Source: Bryopsis sp. KO-2023 (lineage: Eukaryota; Chlorophyta; Ulvophyceae; Bryopsidales; Bryopsidaceae). From it: DNA of 64,000 bases. Below, in pieces: positions 9,967 to 22,511 of the stretch (positions are counted from its first letter, which is position 1; every line of letters begins with the position of its first letter). The notes under the pieces are model-generated. The model did no database searches. It was not told the origin of the DNA and saw nothing but the letters and a program-made list of their open reading frames with translations. The stretch is from contig BSYQ01000002.1 of the NCBI GenBank assembly GCA_030272585.1, positions 4,216,001-4,280,000 of the forward strand, written 5' to 3'. Made by a program: the position numbers and the translations under genes.

Positions 9967-10132
9967 TCAAGCCCCCCCCAAGAAAATCAGAAAAAATAAA
10001 AATAAAATAAAAATAGCAGTCTCTGTCCACACAATGAAGTATTCAATCCCGCCTATTTTCAACTTTGCAATACGTCCGCTGTGATCATCTTCCAGGGAAA
10101 GCAAACAAGAAAGCAAACACAGTAGGGTCTCA

Positions 10133-10375
10133 ATGATTGTGGAGCCTGTCGACCAGTCGGGACGAGCGTCAGGGGCCACGTCTACGAATTTGAATAAAAA
10201 TGCTGTTTTCCTCGATTTCATACGGAACGAAAGTTCTAGACATCGTGCCATCACTATCTTGGGCGATTGGTTGCGACCCTGTCCGCTTTTGACTTTCAAA
10301 GTGGCGGCTGTTGTGAGCACGAATAAAACAAAGGTTCTTTCCAATGACCTGAGCTCTTGGAGGTATTCTTGTTAA
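10133..10375 (+). CDS. open frame, possible downstream exon of the 9294 gene
   Basis: This ATG-containing frame of 80 codons follows CAAACACAG (acceptor-like, 10122) and ends at TAA 10373-10375. It reads IVEPVDQSGRASGATSTN... then ...AITILGDWLRPCPLLTF.... Exon 1 of the 9294 gene ends with two nucleotides and would join in phase. Exon 2 would not join without a weaker acceptor. It could also be an independent short gene. The minus strand is open at 10169-10396 as well. Confidence 0.3.
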   Translation: MIVEPVDQSGRASGATSTNLNKNAVFLDFIRNESSRHRAITILGDWLRPCPLLTFKVAAVVSTNKTKVLSNDLSSWRYSC

Positions 10376-10875
10376 TTCGGCGTCTAAATAGTTCACAGAG
10401 CGTTAGGTTTGGATTCGTTTTTGCTTTCTTTCCAGTTCTTTAGAGGGAACTTACGGTTGCGGCGGTTTTTTTTAACGATAGAATAGAATCTTGAGAGTCT
10501 AACCGAAGTCGATGTGTCGATTTCCCTTGAAGGCCTTCATTCGATCGATGAGATGACAGTTTTTTTAGCTTTTTAGAACCTCCAGCACCAATTTTAATTT
10601 ATATTTAGATTTAGATTTATTTTTATTTTTTTATTTTTCTTCAGTGGGTCATGGGCAACCTTTTCCTAGTGTTCTGAAACCTAAATCTCTTCATTGCTCT
10701 CCCCACTGTCAATTGCACTGAATATAATGTCATTACAACATGTCCTTTCATTGTTTTTCCATCCCCGTCTTCCCTTTTCCAACCCCTGCCTCAACACTGT
10801 TCTCAACTCCCCTTCTCCTCGTTTTTTTATTTTAAAATACAACCGGGAGGGGGGGAAGGCATAAAAAAACCTCTG
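10376..10875. other. intergenic between convergent genes
   Basis: AT-rich spacer between the plus-strand frame ending at 10375 and the 3' end of the minus-strand thioredoxin gene. It contains TTTATTTTT runs and no exon. Confidence 0.45.
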
Positions 10876-11930
10876 CTATTCCTGCGTGGAGTCTGGAACC
10901 CACTCCAACGCCGAGCTGTTGAATAGGACATCAAGCCCCTTCTTTTCATCGCTTGGTTTTTCGCTTTCACCATTCGACGAGTTGTCACTCTTTGCCTGTT
11001 GCACTTTTTCCCAGCGGCCCGGGGTGTGTGTTTCTGACGGCGGCGCCGACAGAGTACACAGAGGTCCGTCGTCTGCGTGATTCGCCGCCACCTTCAGCAA
11101 ACCAATGCTCCCCCAGGAGCCCTGCGAGATAATGACCCCTTTCTCGTAGAGCTGGAAAAAGGGCAGCCTCGTAATCCCCATCTCTCCACACAAGCGCTGG
11201 ACATCCGGGCTGGTGACGTCTACTACCAGAAATTTGACGTCCGGGTTCATCTGAGCCGCTCGCTTGAGCTTGGGGAAAAGTCTGATGCAAGACTGACACG
11301 AGGGGGATTTGAAGTGTACGAGCGTTGTTTTGTTTGAGTTCGACCCGCGCCGCCACTCAAGTTCCGATGCGGTGTGGATGTGAGTGATATTTGGCGGTTC
11401 ATCCGTCGACCTGAAACAAAATCAAAAATAAAAAACCAAAAGAGCACGCACACAGAGCAATGCACCACTAAGAGCCACTAGAAAAGATTTTCTTATTCCT
11501 GCCCCAGAAGGAAATGCGGTTCATCCAAAGCGTGAAAGCCGCGTTGCTTACACACCTGCCCGAAATTTCCGCCGCCAGCTGCTCCAACTCCCTCATTCTG
11601 CGTTTCTGCCTGTTGACAGCACGACCACTTGTGTTAGAAACAAAAACAACACACAAAACGAAAAAAAAAGAAAAAAAGCCAAAAGCTTCACTAGAGTTCT
11701 TTGTCTGTCGCTCAGAAGAAGGAACTCCAACACAACTCCAACACAAACCTCGCCTCCGCCTCTCTGCGCCGTCGGAGGGCGTCTGGGTGGGAGCTATACC
11801 CCTCGTTCCTGGTGGAGGGTATTCGTCTCTTGCACGTCGATACGTGTCGCGCCCTCGACAACATCGGAACGCATCTCTGGACGAAAGAAGGGTAGCTTCG
11901 ACCAGGCACTGAAACGAGCACGCTCGCCAT
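10876..11930 (-). CDS. ACHT-type thioredoxin-like protein (256 aa, three exons)
   Basis: Exons are 11749-11930 (ATG at 11930), 11556-11609 and 10876-11410. The introns are 139 and 145 nt, GT...AG, and the phases agree at both junctions. Residues 1-45 are basic and Ser/Arg-rich without acids (MASVLVSVPGRSYPSFVQR...), as in a plastid or mitochondrial transit peptide. Residues 50-78 form a charged helix. A thioredoxin fold spans about 86-180: the active-site motif is SPSCQSC with Cys117 and Cys120, NPDVKFL is at 134-140, Cys153 follows, and the cis-proline loop is TRLPFF (Pro162). The NPDVKFL and RLPFF context is that of atypical Cys/His-rich thioredoxins (ACHT), whose site is usually CGGC or similar rather than WCGPC. 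Known ACHTs relay oxidising equivalents in chloroplasts, so a similar disulphide-exchange role is inferred. The C-terminal 70 residues are polar and low-complexity. Confidence 0.9.
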
Positions 11931-11989
11931 GTTTGCTCAAAGTAGCTTTAAGTAGTTTGGTTCTCGAGAAAAGTGCTCTCGAGAGTAAA

Positions 11990-12133
11990 AAAGCCTGGAG
12001 GAAGAAGGTAGTTTTCGCTTAAATGGGTAGAAGATATCGTATTGCTCCGTTCCACCTGACGCTCGCTGTTGAAACAGTTGGTACTGCGTCTGAATTGGTT
12101 TGCTTTGTTTTCGTTCAACATAATTTTTTTCTG

Positions 12134-12164
<31 letters not shown>

Positions 12165-14320
12165 TTTGTACTCGTTTTTTTCCGAGTTCCAGTTTTTTTT
12201 TCCTTCGCCCATGCTCCCAGCCGCCGCCGTTTGCTGGAGATTGTTCCAGAGGAGGTATTAGATGTGATTGCGGCCAGGAGTTTTTCGACAGGTGTTGGCG
12301 AAGCGGGTTCTGCGATCGCTTGTTTCCTCGAATGGAGTAAGTGGAAAGTCGCCACGTCGGGCGGGGGCGCGATGTCGCGCTGGGGCGTTAGGGAGTCAGG
12401 AAAAATCTGAATTTTCCAGACGAACGTCGATATTTTCCAGACAAACGTCGAAAAAATCCATACGTCGGTCATAAGCGCCATGTCTGCACCAGTTGCCTGG
12501 CTTGCTGGGGGTGGGTGAGTGGAATGAGTGGAATGATTTAATTGATAACGAACGCTGGAAGGCATCCCTTATTACGTAACGGCATCTGGGGTGGTGGTCG
12601 AATCGTGGAAAGGAATGCCTTTTTTTGGACTTCACTCATTTTCGGAATTTTTTTTCGCTCGCGGGGGGAGGGGAAGGAGGAAAAATGTGCGGGGTTCGAA
12701 AACGGGAAAAAAAAACCTTGAGAGTTTCTTCAAGAACTACAGCGTGCTCGCAGCGAAGGAGGGAAAAAACCCAGGCGAAAAGAAAGAGGGGTAGGTTCTG
12801 CGCTAGGAATGACTGACTGACGGATAAAAAAAAGATTTTAACTCTGCAAAGGGAGCTGTGTGTCGTTTTTTCTTTCGCTTTTCCCTTTCACAACTTTCTG
12901 GTTTTTGTTTTCAGGTTTTCGCTACCCAGGTCGGGAACAATGCGGAAAATTCCTTCAAAACAGGGTATCGCTTTTTTTTCCGCTGTGTAGGGCGTCGAGA
13001 AAAGAGATTTCGGCGAAAAAAAGGTATTTATAAAACGTTTTATTTCTTCCAGAGCATCTACAGCATCTAGAAAAAAACCCTAACAGATTTTTCTTTTAGT
13101 TTTACTGTGAAAAATTCAGTCCTTCATTCTCAAAATAACAAAAACAGGTGCCCAACTTTGCAGGTTTTATTTTTTTCCTTTCTGGAGAGTTCAAATGTTT
13201 TGAAAATTTTCATATAAGTTTCTTAATATTTTTTTTCAGCATTGGGAAAGCATTTGGGAAGGAAAGAGGGAAAAAAAACAGGTTAAAAATGGTTTTAAAG
13301 GCGAAAGGGAAACATTTCTTTTTTTTTTTTGCAAATATGGTCACAGTAAATTTTTCTTTTTTCAATTCTGGGCCTGGGTGTTAAAAGTAAACTACAAATA
13401 AATAAAAGAATCAATTTTTCAAAAAAAATAATAATCCAGCTACCTGGATTCCAGTTTTTTTTTTATACTGAAACAAACTTCTCGAATCGATGGAATAGAA
13501 GCCCCCCCCCCCCCCCCTCCTCTCTCTAAAAGAAAAACATTTTCAAGAAAAAAATAATCCAGGGAAGAAAAAGTTTTATTTTATACAAGGAAGACAGGAA
13601 AATAAAAAAAGGGGCAGAACTGAAAATAGATTTCTGTGTTCTTTTTTTTCACGTAGGAAAAGGAGGATTTTTTTTTGCTCCTATTTTCAGCCTGTGGAGT
13701 GCTCCCTTAAAAAACAAAACAACAAAAAGAAAGATAGAAAAAAATGGAATAAAGGTGACGAATATTCCCTTTTTTTTCTGGAGCGAGAGATACTTTTTTT
13801 ACAAACTGGTGGAAAAATACTCGACCTCTTCCAGGTTGTTTCGATTTCAGGGTTTTTTTTGTTCAATTTTCTGTGGAGTTCTTTTTCTTCCCTCTCTTTT
13901 TTTTCCAGGATTATTTTTCCTGCCCATTAGTACCTTCAATCAGCTCCATTGTTTAATTTCTAGTTTTCTTTTTCTGTCACCTTCATTTCTCAGGTGTATT
14001 TTTGTCTTTTTTCCCCTCCTTCACATGTCAGTAGTTTCTTCTTCAATCTTGTGTAAATTATTTCCTTTTTTCTTAATTTTCTTCTAGTTTTGTTCTTCGC
14101 CTCTATTTTCAGTGGGTGCTTTTTCCCTTTATATTCCATCAGTATATATATATATGTTTTTTTTCTGATATAAACCCTTTCCAAAAAAAAAAAGTATATG
14201 ATTCTTTCTTTTTTCGTCTTCCTTCCTCTTCCCACCTTTGACTTTTTTTTGTGAAATGTGATCGTATTAATTCCATTCTTTGTATTTTTTTTTTCCAGAG
14301 CTTCTAAAGTCGAGTGCAAA
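11990..14320 (+). repeat. long polypyrimidine-rich repeat, copy 1
   Basis: The stretch aligns by eye with 40770-44050 in the same orientation. Shared landmarks include TTCCAGAGCATCT(A/G)CAG (about 13050 and 42303), AACTTTGCAGG (13153 and 42399), TTCAATTCTGGGCCTGG (13361 and 42629), CAGCCTGTGGAGTGC (13688 and 43527) and CACATGTCAGTAGTTTCTT (14023 and 43808). It is dense in T-runs followed by CAG, resembling chains of splice acceptors, but has no conserved reading frame. A (GA)n tract lies at 12137-12163. A 21-bp unit around ACGTCGATATTTTCCAGAC repeats near 12410-12460. Confidence 0.7.
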
Positions 14321-17300
14321 AAAAGAGGTGACAATTTCAAAAGCAATGACTTTTTTCCCTTCACTCTTAATTCCTAATAGAAAAGAAAAGAGTATATACT
14401 TTTTTATATGTATAGAAAAGTCCCTCAACAACTGTTGTTTTCTTGCAAAAAAAAGGGTTATATAGATATCGAGACACAGAAAAAAAAATATCACCCCACC
14501 TCCTCCCTTCCCTGTGTTGTGGAGGGGCTGACCTCGTCGAAAAAAAAAAAAAAAAGAACAGCAGAAAAACTCGTCTAGCAGCACCCTTTTGGATTTCTTG
14601 AAAATATATATTTTTTTAGTGCTCCCAACAGTTTTCTGCTTGTGAAAGAATATTTGAAGGAAAAAAAATCAGCGTGAGAGAAAGAGGGGTAAAAAAGAAG
14701 GGAAATGCGTGTCCCTCTATATTTATTCTTGTCTTATGTTGTTTAACCCAAGATATGTGGTGTTGTTTTTTTTCTCTCTTTCAGAATTTTATTTTTTTTT
14801 ATCTATAGGGGTCAAAACATCTGTCGATTTCAAGAAAAAAAAAACTGGGAAGGAGAGGGAGAGGTCGGTAAAGAATATTCAGCATCACAGTTCCTTGAGC
14901 TCCTTGAATATTTTTCTCACCTATATTTTATATTTGTAACCACAGCGTTTTTTTTGTATATCTGGATTTGAATCTTGGTTTTTCATTCACTTCTGTTGGT
15001 GTCAACATATAATTGCTCATTTCTCTCGTGATTTGCGACTTTTCTTTTGAATGAGTATATCCAGCCTAAGAGAGTGTTTTTGTTTTTGTCTTATTTCTTT
15101 ACAAATAATGAAAAAAAAATAAAGAGAAATAGAGAGAAGACAAGCATGAGAATGTATCTGCCGTGATTTTTTCATTCTACTTTAAATTTGGTTTTGCGCT
15201 AGGTTTCATGTGAATTTAAGTTTTTTTCTTGATTTTTTCATAGGATTATTTAACTTTTTGTCAGCAGTGCTCGACGGAAAGAAATGGCGAGGTAATTCAA
15301 GGGGGGGGGGACAACTTGATATACAAGAATCATGGTGCTAAAAAAAACCAAGTATATAAAGAGAGTAAAAAATGCACACTCGTGTGTGCCTGCATTGATG
15401 CTAAATAAATGTTAAATTATACTTTCTTTTATGGAAAATGCTGAAGATATCAATATAGCACGACTTAAAACCAAGAAAACAAGTGGATTTTCTTCAAGAG
15501 GGTTGTCCCCATGCTCTCGTTTTAATGAATAGAAGTATCACAATTCTTTTGTGATGAAGCAATCAAAAGTAGATAAGGGTTTTGGTGGTCATCGAGGTTC
15601 AGCTATGATACAAGCTAAATTAAGAACAACAAACTCACGATGAGTAATAGAAGATATTGGTATAAGACTAGCTCTGGCAGGAAATAAACGATTCTGAATT
15701 ATTAATTTAGTTACTTTCTTGCACAACACTTCGAGTGATTAATATTCTTAGGATGAAGTACATTGGTTGCGTCTCCCGAGATATTAGCTATTTTGGTAAT
15801 TATACTTATAATTGAATTATGCTAGTTTCAAATCAAGATCGATAGCATTGCTACCATGATCGTTACCCTTACAAGGGCTGATAAATCAATTTTGCCGGGA
15901 TGATATCAAGGGCACTCGTAGGAATAAGTAAATTATTATAAGGCTCAACTTCGTAATGTATCTTGCGCCTGATAATTAGTCAAGAGTAAGCACTCCTTAG
16001 ACATTCTTTTAGGAACAAGTAGGAGACCATAAGAGGTGAATTAATCCTCGTGTTAGCTTCTCGGAGCGTTTGGGGAGAGTGAGACTAAAATATAAGTGTT
16101 TGATCGTTGAGGCTTTCACGGCATACATGTGGAAACTTGAAAAGCGAATGACAACTTGACACTAATCTAGATCTAATATCGTAGCACATCGTCCTACTAC
16201 TCAGAGTTTGTTTTCTCTAAACTCAAAGTTTTCTTCTCTAAACTCTAGAAGGAGAAATGGGCTTGTGTTCTCTACCTCGTACACATATGTATCAAATAAA
16301 AGTCTCTTGCGTAGCACTGAAGAATATAACGTTCTCCTAGTGGAGCTTGTACCAGTATGATCTCAAATAATTCAACGTCAACTTAACATCCTAAAGCTCC
16401 TGGTGCACTATTCGATCCGACTTTTGAAGCCAACTCTTATGTCTTTCCTTGTGCCAGTAGCTCTCTTCCCGGCGTTCACTTTTCTTTACTACACCAAGTA
16501 TTCATATGAAGGCTATCTGCAAGTCAACGAGCCAAGGTCTATCCTCTACGTAGAAAAGGACATGCTTTGATCTCAAGGCCACAATGCCTTAGGCTCTAGT
16601 CGCACAAACCGCTTCTATTCGATATCTCGATGTGTTGCTTATTCTTCAAAACGACTCGAGATGATACCTCCTGTATATACGCTTGAAAAAAACTAGGTGA
16701 ATTCGCACACCTGGTCCTCAAAAGAGAGCGTAGAATCAACGAGCGCTGGTGGATCATTGTGCAACGCCTTCATCAGTGAGCTTAGGGATGTTAGGGTCGT
16801 TCTCATGTACTTCAATTCCTGGGCGTTTCCACCATGAATCTCTTAAAGGGCCGCTCATGCTTAGGGGCTGCTTAGGGGCGTGAGACCACTCAACGATCTT
16901 ACTTTTTCTTGGGAGCTTATACAAGGTATTATTATAATGCTGCTTATAAGGCCTTGTCGTACCAAAAGCGAAACAATGCTTTAAAGACAATCCGATTTAT
17001 TACTGATATCTTACTTTGCTAGCGATAGACGTATGAGTATTCGTAACATGCAAGATGTATGTAACTTCTCATCAATAGAATCTTGAAAAAGGGTAGATCG
17101 GGATATCCAATCTGATGATGTGTCCGTTTTCTCTTCTCTCAACGTTTCGACTTATGCGTAATAATTCAGGAGACCCAGGCTTGTGGAGATATTAAATAAA
17201 CCAATTGTTGGCTGCAATCAAAGGCTACAATTATAACCATGTGTGGGAGGCACATATCCACTACCTTGTCACTTTTAGGGAGATTGTTTAACTCTAGTAA

Positions 17301-17420
17301 GCTTTTATTTTTTCTTCGACATTATGCAGGCTATCTCATACGTTATCCAGAACATATACTAGATACGTACTCAGTACGTACGTTCAGTTGTAAGTACTCC
17401 TTTAACCACGTACCCTATCC
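14320..17420. other. gene-poor; composition changes near 15.3 kb
   Basis: From 14320 to about 15280 the DNA is T-run rich like the repeat to its left. After a G-run at about 15300 the homopolymers fade and a more even, AT-leaning sequence begins. I found no exon with splice support. The minus-strand frame at 16754-16990 is short and unrecognised. Confidence 0.4.
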
Positions 17421-17750
17421 TCAATGCTCAACGTCAACAGCTTGATCGGCGGTTCGCTGAGTCCTAAGCTTAGTAGCTTCAAGAAAGCTATCTCGTACAG
17501 CAGACCAGTCATATTGCGTTTCAAAATCTTCGTCGACATTCACGTCGATCCACTCGCGCAACGATCTGTCCACAAAGTATGGTAATAGTTGTATTGCTTT
17601 TTCAACGGTGGCGGCAGAGAAGTTCCTAGCGGTAGGTGTTGATGGCAACGAAGGGATAGAAACGTATGAAATGGTGACGGGGCTCGCATCAACATGTTCT
17701 GCAAAGTTGTTTGAACACACGCGTAACAAATGCTCCGTTCTCTTCTTCAA
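17421..17750 (-). pseudogene. Gag fragment of a Ty3/gypsy-like element
   Basis: The 109-codon frame contains AIQLLPYFVDRSLREWID... and QYDWSAVRDSFLEA. These align with the Gag of the complete gypsy element in this window (KRLPFFCIKEYRHWCERL... and TYDWSKIRTNFAKE). The frame has no ATG start at its 5' end and stops after about 110 residues, with no zinc knuckle or Pol nearby. It is an old relic of a related but clearly diverged element. Confidence 0.55.
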
Positions 17751-19221
17751 TTGTACGGGGTGACATCGACCCTTTCAACCCTTTATTAATAAAGATTCTT
17801 TTATCGCAAAACACGTTACTTTTATCGTATTTTTGTACTCGGTTATGATTGCATCTCTCCTTAACGCCTTAGTTGAAAATTGAGATGAACTAAAAACGAT
17901 TACAACCTAGCATTCGCTAAGGTAAGCGACGTTGAGTACTAGTGCGTGTCGCATGTATTGCCTCCAAGATTGATTCCGGTGTTATCTTCCCTTCTTTTCC
18001 TTCCAAACTCACAATGAACTCCTTAGGTTGTCTCAGGGTGCACAATAGTGACTCTAATGTGTAGGATTGGTCGAAGAGTAAGTGTTTTTGCCGTTTTCAA
18101 CAACTTGGTCCTTTTCTCGTCACGCCTCCTAAGGGCAACGCTCTTGCGCATCTTTGCTGGTCTGGAAGAGGTGGCTTGACATAAAAAATGCTTGACCACA
18201 CTTTTCTTTTATAACGAGTCATCTAGCCACATGACACAAATCCCACAGCCGGCACACCTATTGCGCATTATATGATATCGTACATGTCGACACTAGGGAA
18301 GAGTCTCGCAATTTGGTAGATTTGGAGCATGCAGAAATGATAATTTAACTTCAGAACTTTATTTCGAAGAGGAGTTCGTCGTGCACCGGTATCATCGATT
18401 TCTTCCTTCAAGGGGACACGACAATTTCTTTTTTCTGGCATAATATATGTGGATCAACTATTGAGCAACCGCAAAATTATCATCTACGTCCCAATTTTGA
18501 TGTCTTATCCATAATATCTAGCTTTTTGCGACCCCCATGCAACTTCCAAAAAATGTATAAGTATAAATCATAAGAATCAATCATATTATATATGTATATG
18601 TATCTAATTGAATGAACTTAATAACATCCATGTAAAAAGATTCAAATCTATATCTTTACGATAAAAATATCAAAGCAAGCCTTTACCCCTTCTTAAAAAA
18701 TACGAAGCACCTCTCTTGACCTTTGTTACGTTCCCTTCGGTTCAAATTCTATCGTACCTTGACAGTAGCCGATTTTGAAAATTGACCTTCGCCACCTCAT
18801 ATGTCTTGGTCCATTTGGGCTTGACGTTTTGTTGTCATAATGCTTGTTATTGCATATCTGTTAAGGGAAAGGGGGTTCTCATTTGAGTAAGTGTTGGCAT
18901 TTCATGTCGTGATGTTTGATTCGCGTTCAAATAATCAACATCGCTAAACGTACTATATGAATCTAGGTCGCATCTGATGTTTTGCTATCAAAACTTAACC
19001 TGTCTTAACATCGATATCAGTCAACTTTCATAAGGGTGAACCAGACCAACAACATTAGTGCGAGTCCATGTTAATCTCAAAGATATCAACTACATCGTGA
19101 TCTTAGAATTGATTTCCTCACTATGCTTCTTTCAATCCCAATTATTGGAGTCTTCTAAAAACGTATTTGTCCCAATGAAAAAAACCACCACGATATTCCG
19201 CAGCCGGAAAAACCACTCTAA
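17751..19221. other. gene-poor, no gene seen
   Basis: AT-leaning DNA without exons. The segment at about 19018-19075 (GTCAACTTTCATAAGGGTGAA ... GTCCATGTTAATC) recurs in diverged form at 45597-45655, pointing to a shared old repeat. Confidence 0.4.
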
Positions 19222-19665
19222 TTGTGGGAAAAATATCGGTTTCAAGATATACTCGAGAAGTCTTTTGGCAACTCACTAATGAAGAAAGAACCAGACCACC
19301 ATCGATTCCGTCGCAACCCCAAACAGCAACACGTTGGCGATCCTGCCCCAGCCCTAGAGCTTTTTAACGACCTCATGATCACTTTCCGGCGGATCTCCAA
19401 GCATGATGCTGGCGGCGGCCGCCCTCCTCGGGCTAATAGTTCAAGTAGGACTGTCCAACTCATGTGGAAGGATGAAGTCTTGGAGCAAATCGAACTCGAG
19501 AGCCGCTTAAACCACATTCAATTCACCCGTATCATCCAAGTTCCATCCGCTATCAACCATACTTTCCAACCTCCCCGAATTTTGTTCGACGAGTGCAATC
19601 GCGGGTCCTTGCAATTTAATTTCCTGTGCAAAGAAGTAATCATCGTTTCTCTTTCGATCTTGTGA
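19222..19665 (+). pseudogene. coding-like ORF, probably a transposon relic
   Basis: A 147-codon frame has mixed, protein-like composition (PALELFNDLMITFRRISKHD..., VQLMWKDEVLEQIELESRL...). No family was recognised. It begins without splice support and ends in a hydrophobic tail that looks like read-through into non-coding DNA. Its position among Gag and coiled-coil relics suggests a retroelement origin. Confidence 0.3.
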
Positions 19666-19724
19666 GAGGCTAAGGGTATCCATGAGGAGCCTTGATGGAT
19701 TGGATTCTACATAGTTTGCCTAAT

Positions 19725-20223
19725 TTAGATCAGGCTCATAATCGCGTCCTTAAAAACCTCAAAATATTTGGGTTTTACTACGAAGGTATTGAAAGCTATA
19801 ATTATTCCGCTCATCATGGTTGCTAGATGCAAACCTTCCAATGCCGAAAAGCCTCGGTGGCAACACATCCATATGTCGTCCTCCGTCCCTGGCCTTTTTC
19901 GCAGCTTCAAAAATTTATTATCGTCGATTGCGTCTTGGTGGGAAGCTCTAGCCATTGGGTTTGAGGAGCGACTTTCTTCTGCTAGTGCTTTTTGCCCTTC
20001 TATAATTTGATGTTTTCTTTTTTTATTATTGGATATCAAGCCGTTCCTTTTCATTTTCCGTGCTTACCCTCGAGCTTTGTTGACATACTTCTCCCTTTGC
20101 CTCCCAAATAAACTCCTTGATCTTCTTCCGGAACCATTTTTGCCGACCACCTTTTCTATGTAGCTCAAAAGGTGGGGCATCTTCCGCTCCCAACGCGTCT
20201 CCACTTTGAATCAAGTTAATCAT
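19725..20223 (-). pseudogene. frameshifted coding relic
   Basis: Two minus-strand frames overlap around 20026-20054 and read as one protein broken by a frameshift. The first is PPFELHRKGGRQKWFRKKIK... and the second is KKRKHQIIEGQKALAEESRSS.... Content is charged and protein-like, but no domain was recognised. It is likely a decayed mobile-element protein. Confidence 0.35.
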
Positions 20224-22511
20224 GGATGCATCTCTTGGTCGGGTCTAGCCTCTCGAGGTAGTCTGGTGCATCGAGGTGGACGTTAATTGCAAGCAATTGC
20301 TCCATGGTTTGGGGGGGGGGGGCACCACCTCGTATGGTTGGGGAAGGGGGGGGGGGCACCACCTCCTATAGTTGTTCAATTTTGACTACTACCCGCCTTC
20401 CTAAGAAACAAATTCGTTTGATTTTCAAATCATATGGCTTGAACGACTTTTGATGAAGGATTGTATTAGAAAGTCAAGGGTAGTTAGGCTTTGCAAAAGA
20501 CGTAGTGTCTATGCTTGCAAATTGTACTTTGAAGTAAAGAGTCCGGACATGTCATATGTACTTGCGTTGACGAATATGTACTTCTTGCAAGAAAGAGAAC
20601 AAAGTTGGCATGGGTTCACTTTCTTCAACCTTTCAACAAAGTAAAACACTTTATTCTGGCTCATTAGTTAAATGTGCCATCCTGTTGACGTTTGGTCGAT
20701 TCGAAAATGCTTGAAAATGTGTCATTTGCTAATTTCACGTTCTTGTAAACAATTGATTGTTTGATTCTCTTCGTTTAGTCGACACGTATAATACTCCTCT
20801 AGACACCTTTTTAACATCCTTCTTTGCTCTCTTTGTGGCCACTCTACTTCGTGAGGGCATTTTTTTTGCATATATATACACTTTTCTGGACTATGACTGG
20901 ATTTATCTTTCCCCTTGAAAATCTATACCTGAGATTAGAAAAAGAAAGACGCCGGGGACTATTGATGTCATATTTAAGTTATATATTCTTGGTGAACAAG
21001 CCAATCTCAACTTCCATCCAATCCTTCGTTCAATTGATCATCCAGAAAAGAAGAGTTTCGTCGAATAGCATCAGACAAGGGGATCAAATTTACACCACTG
21101 CAGTTATACGGATCGACCCACTCGGCTCTATGTAAAAAACAGTTTGACTTCATTATTCTATCTATATTCACGGTCAGATCTTATGGAAAAGGTGGGCCGG
21201 GTAAGATATATTGTGTGGTACAGCAACAACCTTCGCAACGGGCTGGTCACTTTTGCCATCACTCTGTGTGGTAAACTCTGCTTAAATAAAAGTGCTTATT
21301 GGGATCTAACGTTAGCATTTAAATAAGAAAATCAAACTTGTGGGAAACTTCTCCCTTTGTAGCTTGTCCCTCAAAGTGTGGATGCGTGTTCCTGCTTGTT
21401 TTGTTGAATATTAAGGTCACTCCGATTTCTTGAGGTGCCACACTTAACTCTTGCTCTCTTCGATAAGGCCGTGCATTCAACTAGATGTTTCGATTCGGCC
21501 ACCTCTTGCACATGGCTTGCTCATACTCTAGGAAATCTCAATCTAATTAAATACATCCATTATATTTTTCATTCATTATTATTGTTCTATAATTATCCAC
21601 ACACTCAACAAATTCATTCTTTTAGACTTCAAGATTTTTTGATGCACTTTCCACAAGGATATTCGGGGCAAAACCGTGGTCGCTAGGAGCTCATCACCAG
21701 CCCCAAAGATATTTGGTGTAGCCTTTCAGACCTTTTGCACAACAGAATGGATCCCGAAAGGCAATCGCCTAGAACAAACGTGTGAATACACTTTCTCAGA
21801 AGTCTATTCACTGTTAAAATGCGCGAAACCCGCGATGAGAAATTCTAACGGAACCAACTTGAAATGTTACTTTTGGAAGAATAAATGAAATAGAAAATCT
21901 AACACTATTTATAATTCTCAAGCCACCGGAATGATGATTTGGTTATTTTAAATAAGGAGAAGAAATATAAAGAAAAGCTTTAAAAAATGTGAGTCACCTT
22001 GCTCCCAAAGTACTATTCAACTTGACCAGACACCTTAACAGAAAGAAAGAGAGTAAAAAAGATAACGCTGAGATAATGATGGGGCTGGTGGTGACGAAGG
22101 CAAAAAACGAAAGGAACAAAAGACGCACGATGAACACGATAAGCCCATGGACCATGCACTGAAGGCACCCCTAGCGGAAGGACATCCTGGGCTTGGGCTC
22201 GGTGGAGTCAGACATGGTAGCGTTCGGGGCATCACACGTCTGCAAACAAATTGATGTTTTGATGCCGCAGATTTGAAACAAGAGAAGGAGAATGCCGTGA
22301 TAATTTGTAGAATTATGGAACCGCAAAAGTGCCATGTCGGCTTTTCATTGTTACCAATTTTACATTTTTATTTTTGTGCTTGTGCACTACTAAAGAACTT
22401 ACTCTTTTGAGGAGGTTGTCAGACGATCAACAACGAAATGGGCGTTGATATTTTGAACGATTGCATTAAACCATTTGCACATGATTAGGTCAACCCTTTT
22501 TCTTGGACGTT
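20224..22511. other. gene-poor, with G-run tandem and shared repeat
   Basis: No gene was seen. A G-run plus GCACCACCTC(G/C)TAT unit is repeated in tandem at about 20305-20370. The segment 20468-20550 (AAGTCAAGGGTAGTTAGGC ... TCTATGCTTGCAA) matches 56766-56850 in diverged form. Confidence 0.4.

Noticed and set aside
9511-10383. Minus-strand two-exon model (10186-10383 joined to 9511-9794) that also keeps phase
   Set aside because: The plus-strand exons at 9294-9412 and 9643-9806 have a real ATG and stronger splice sites, and intervening DNA is T-rich on the plus strand as in other introns here.
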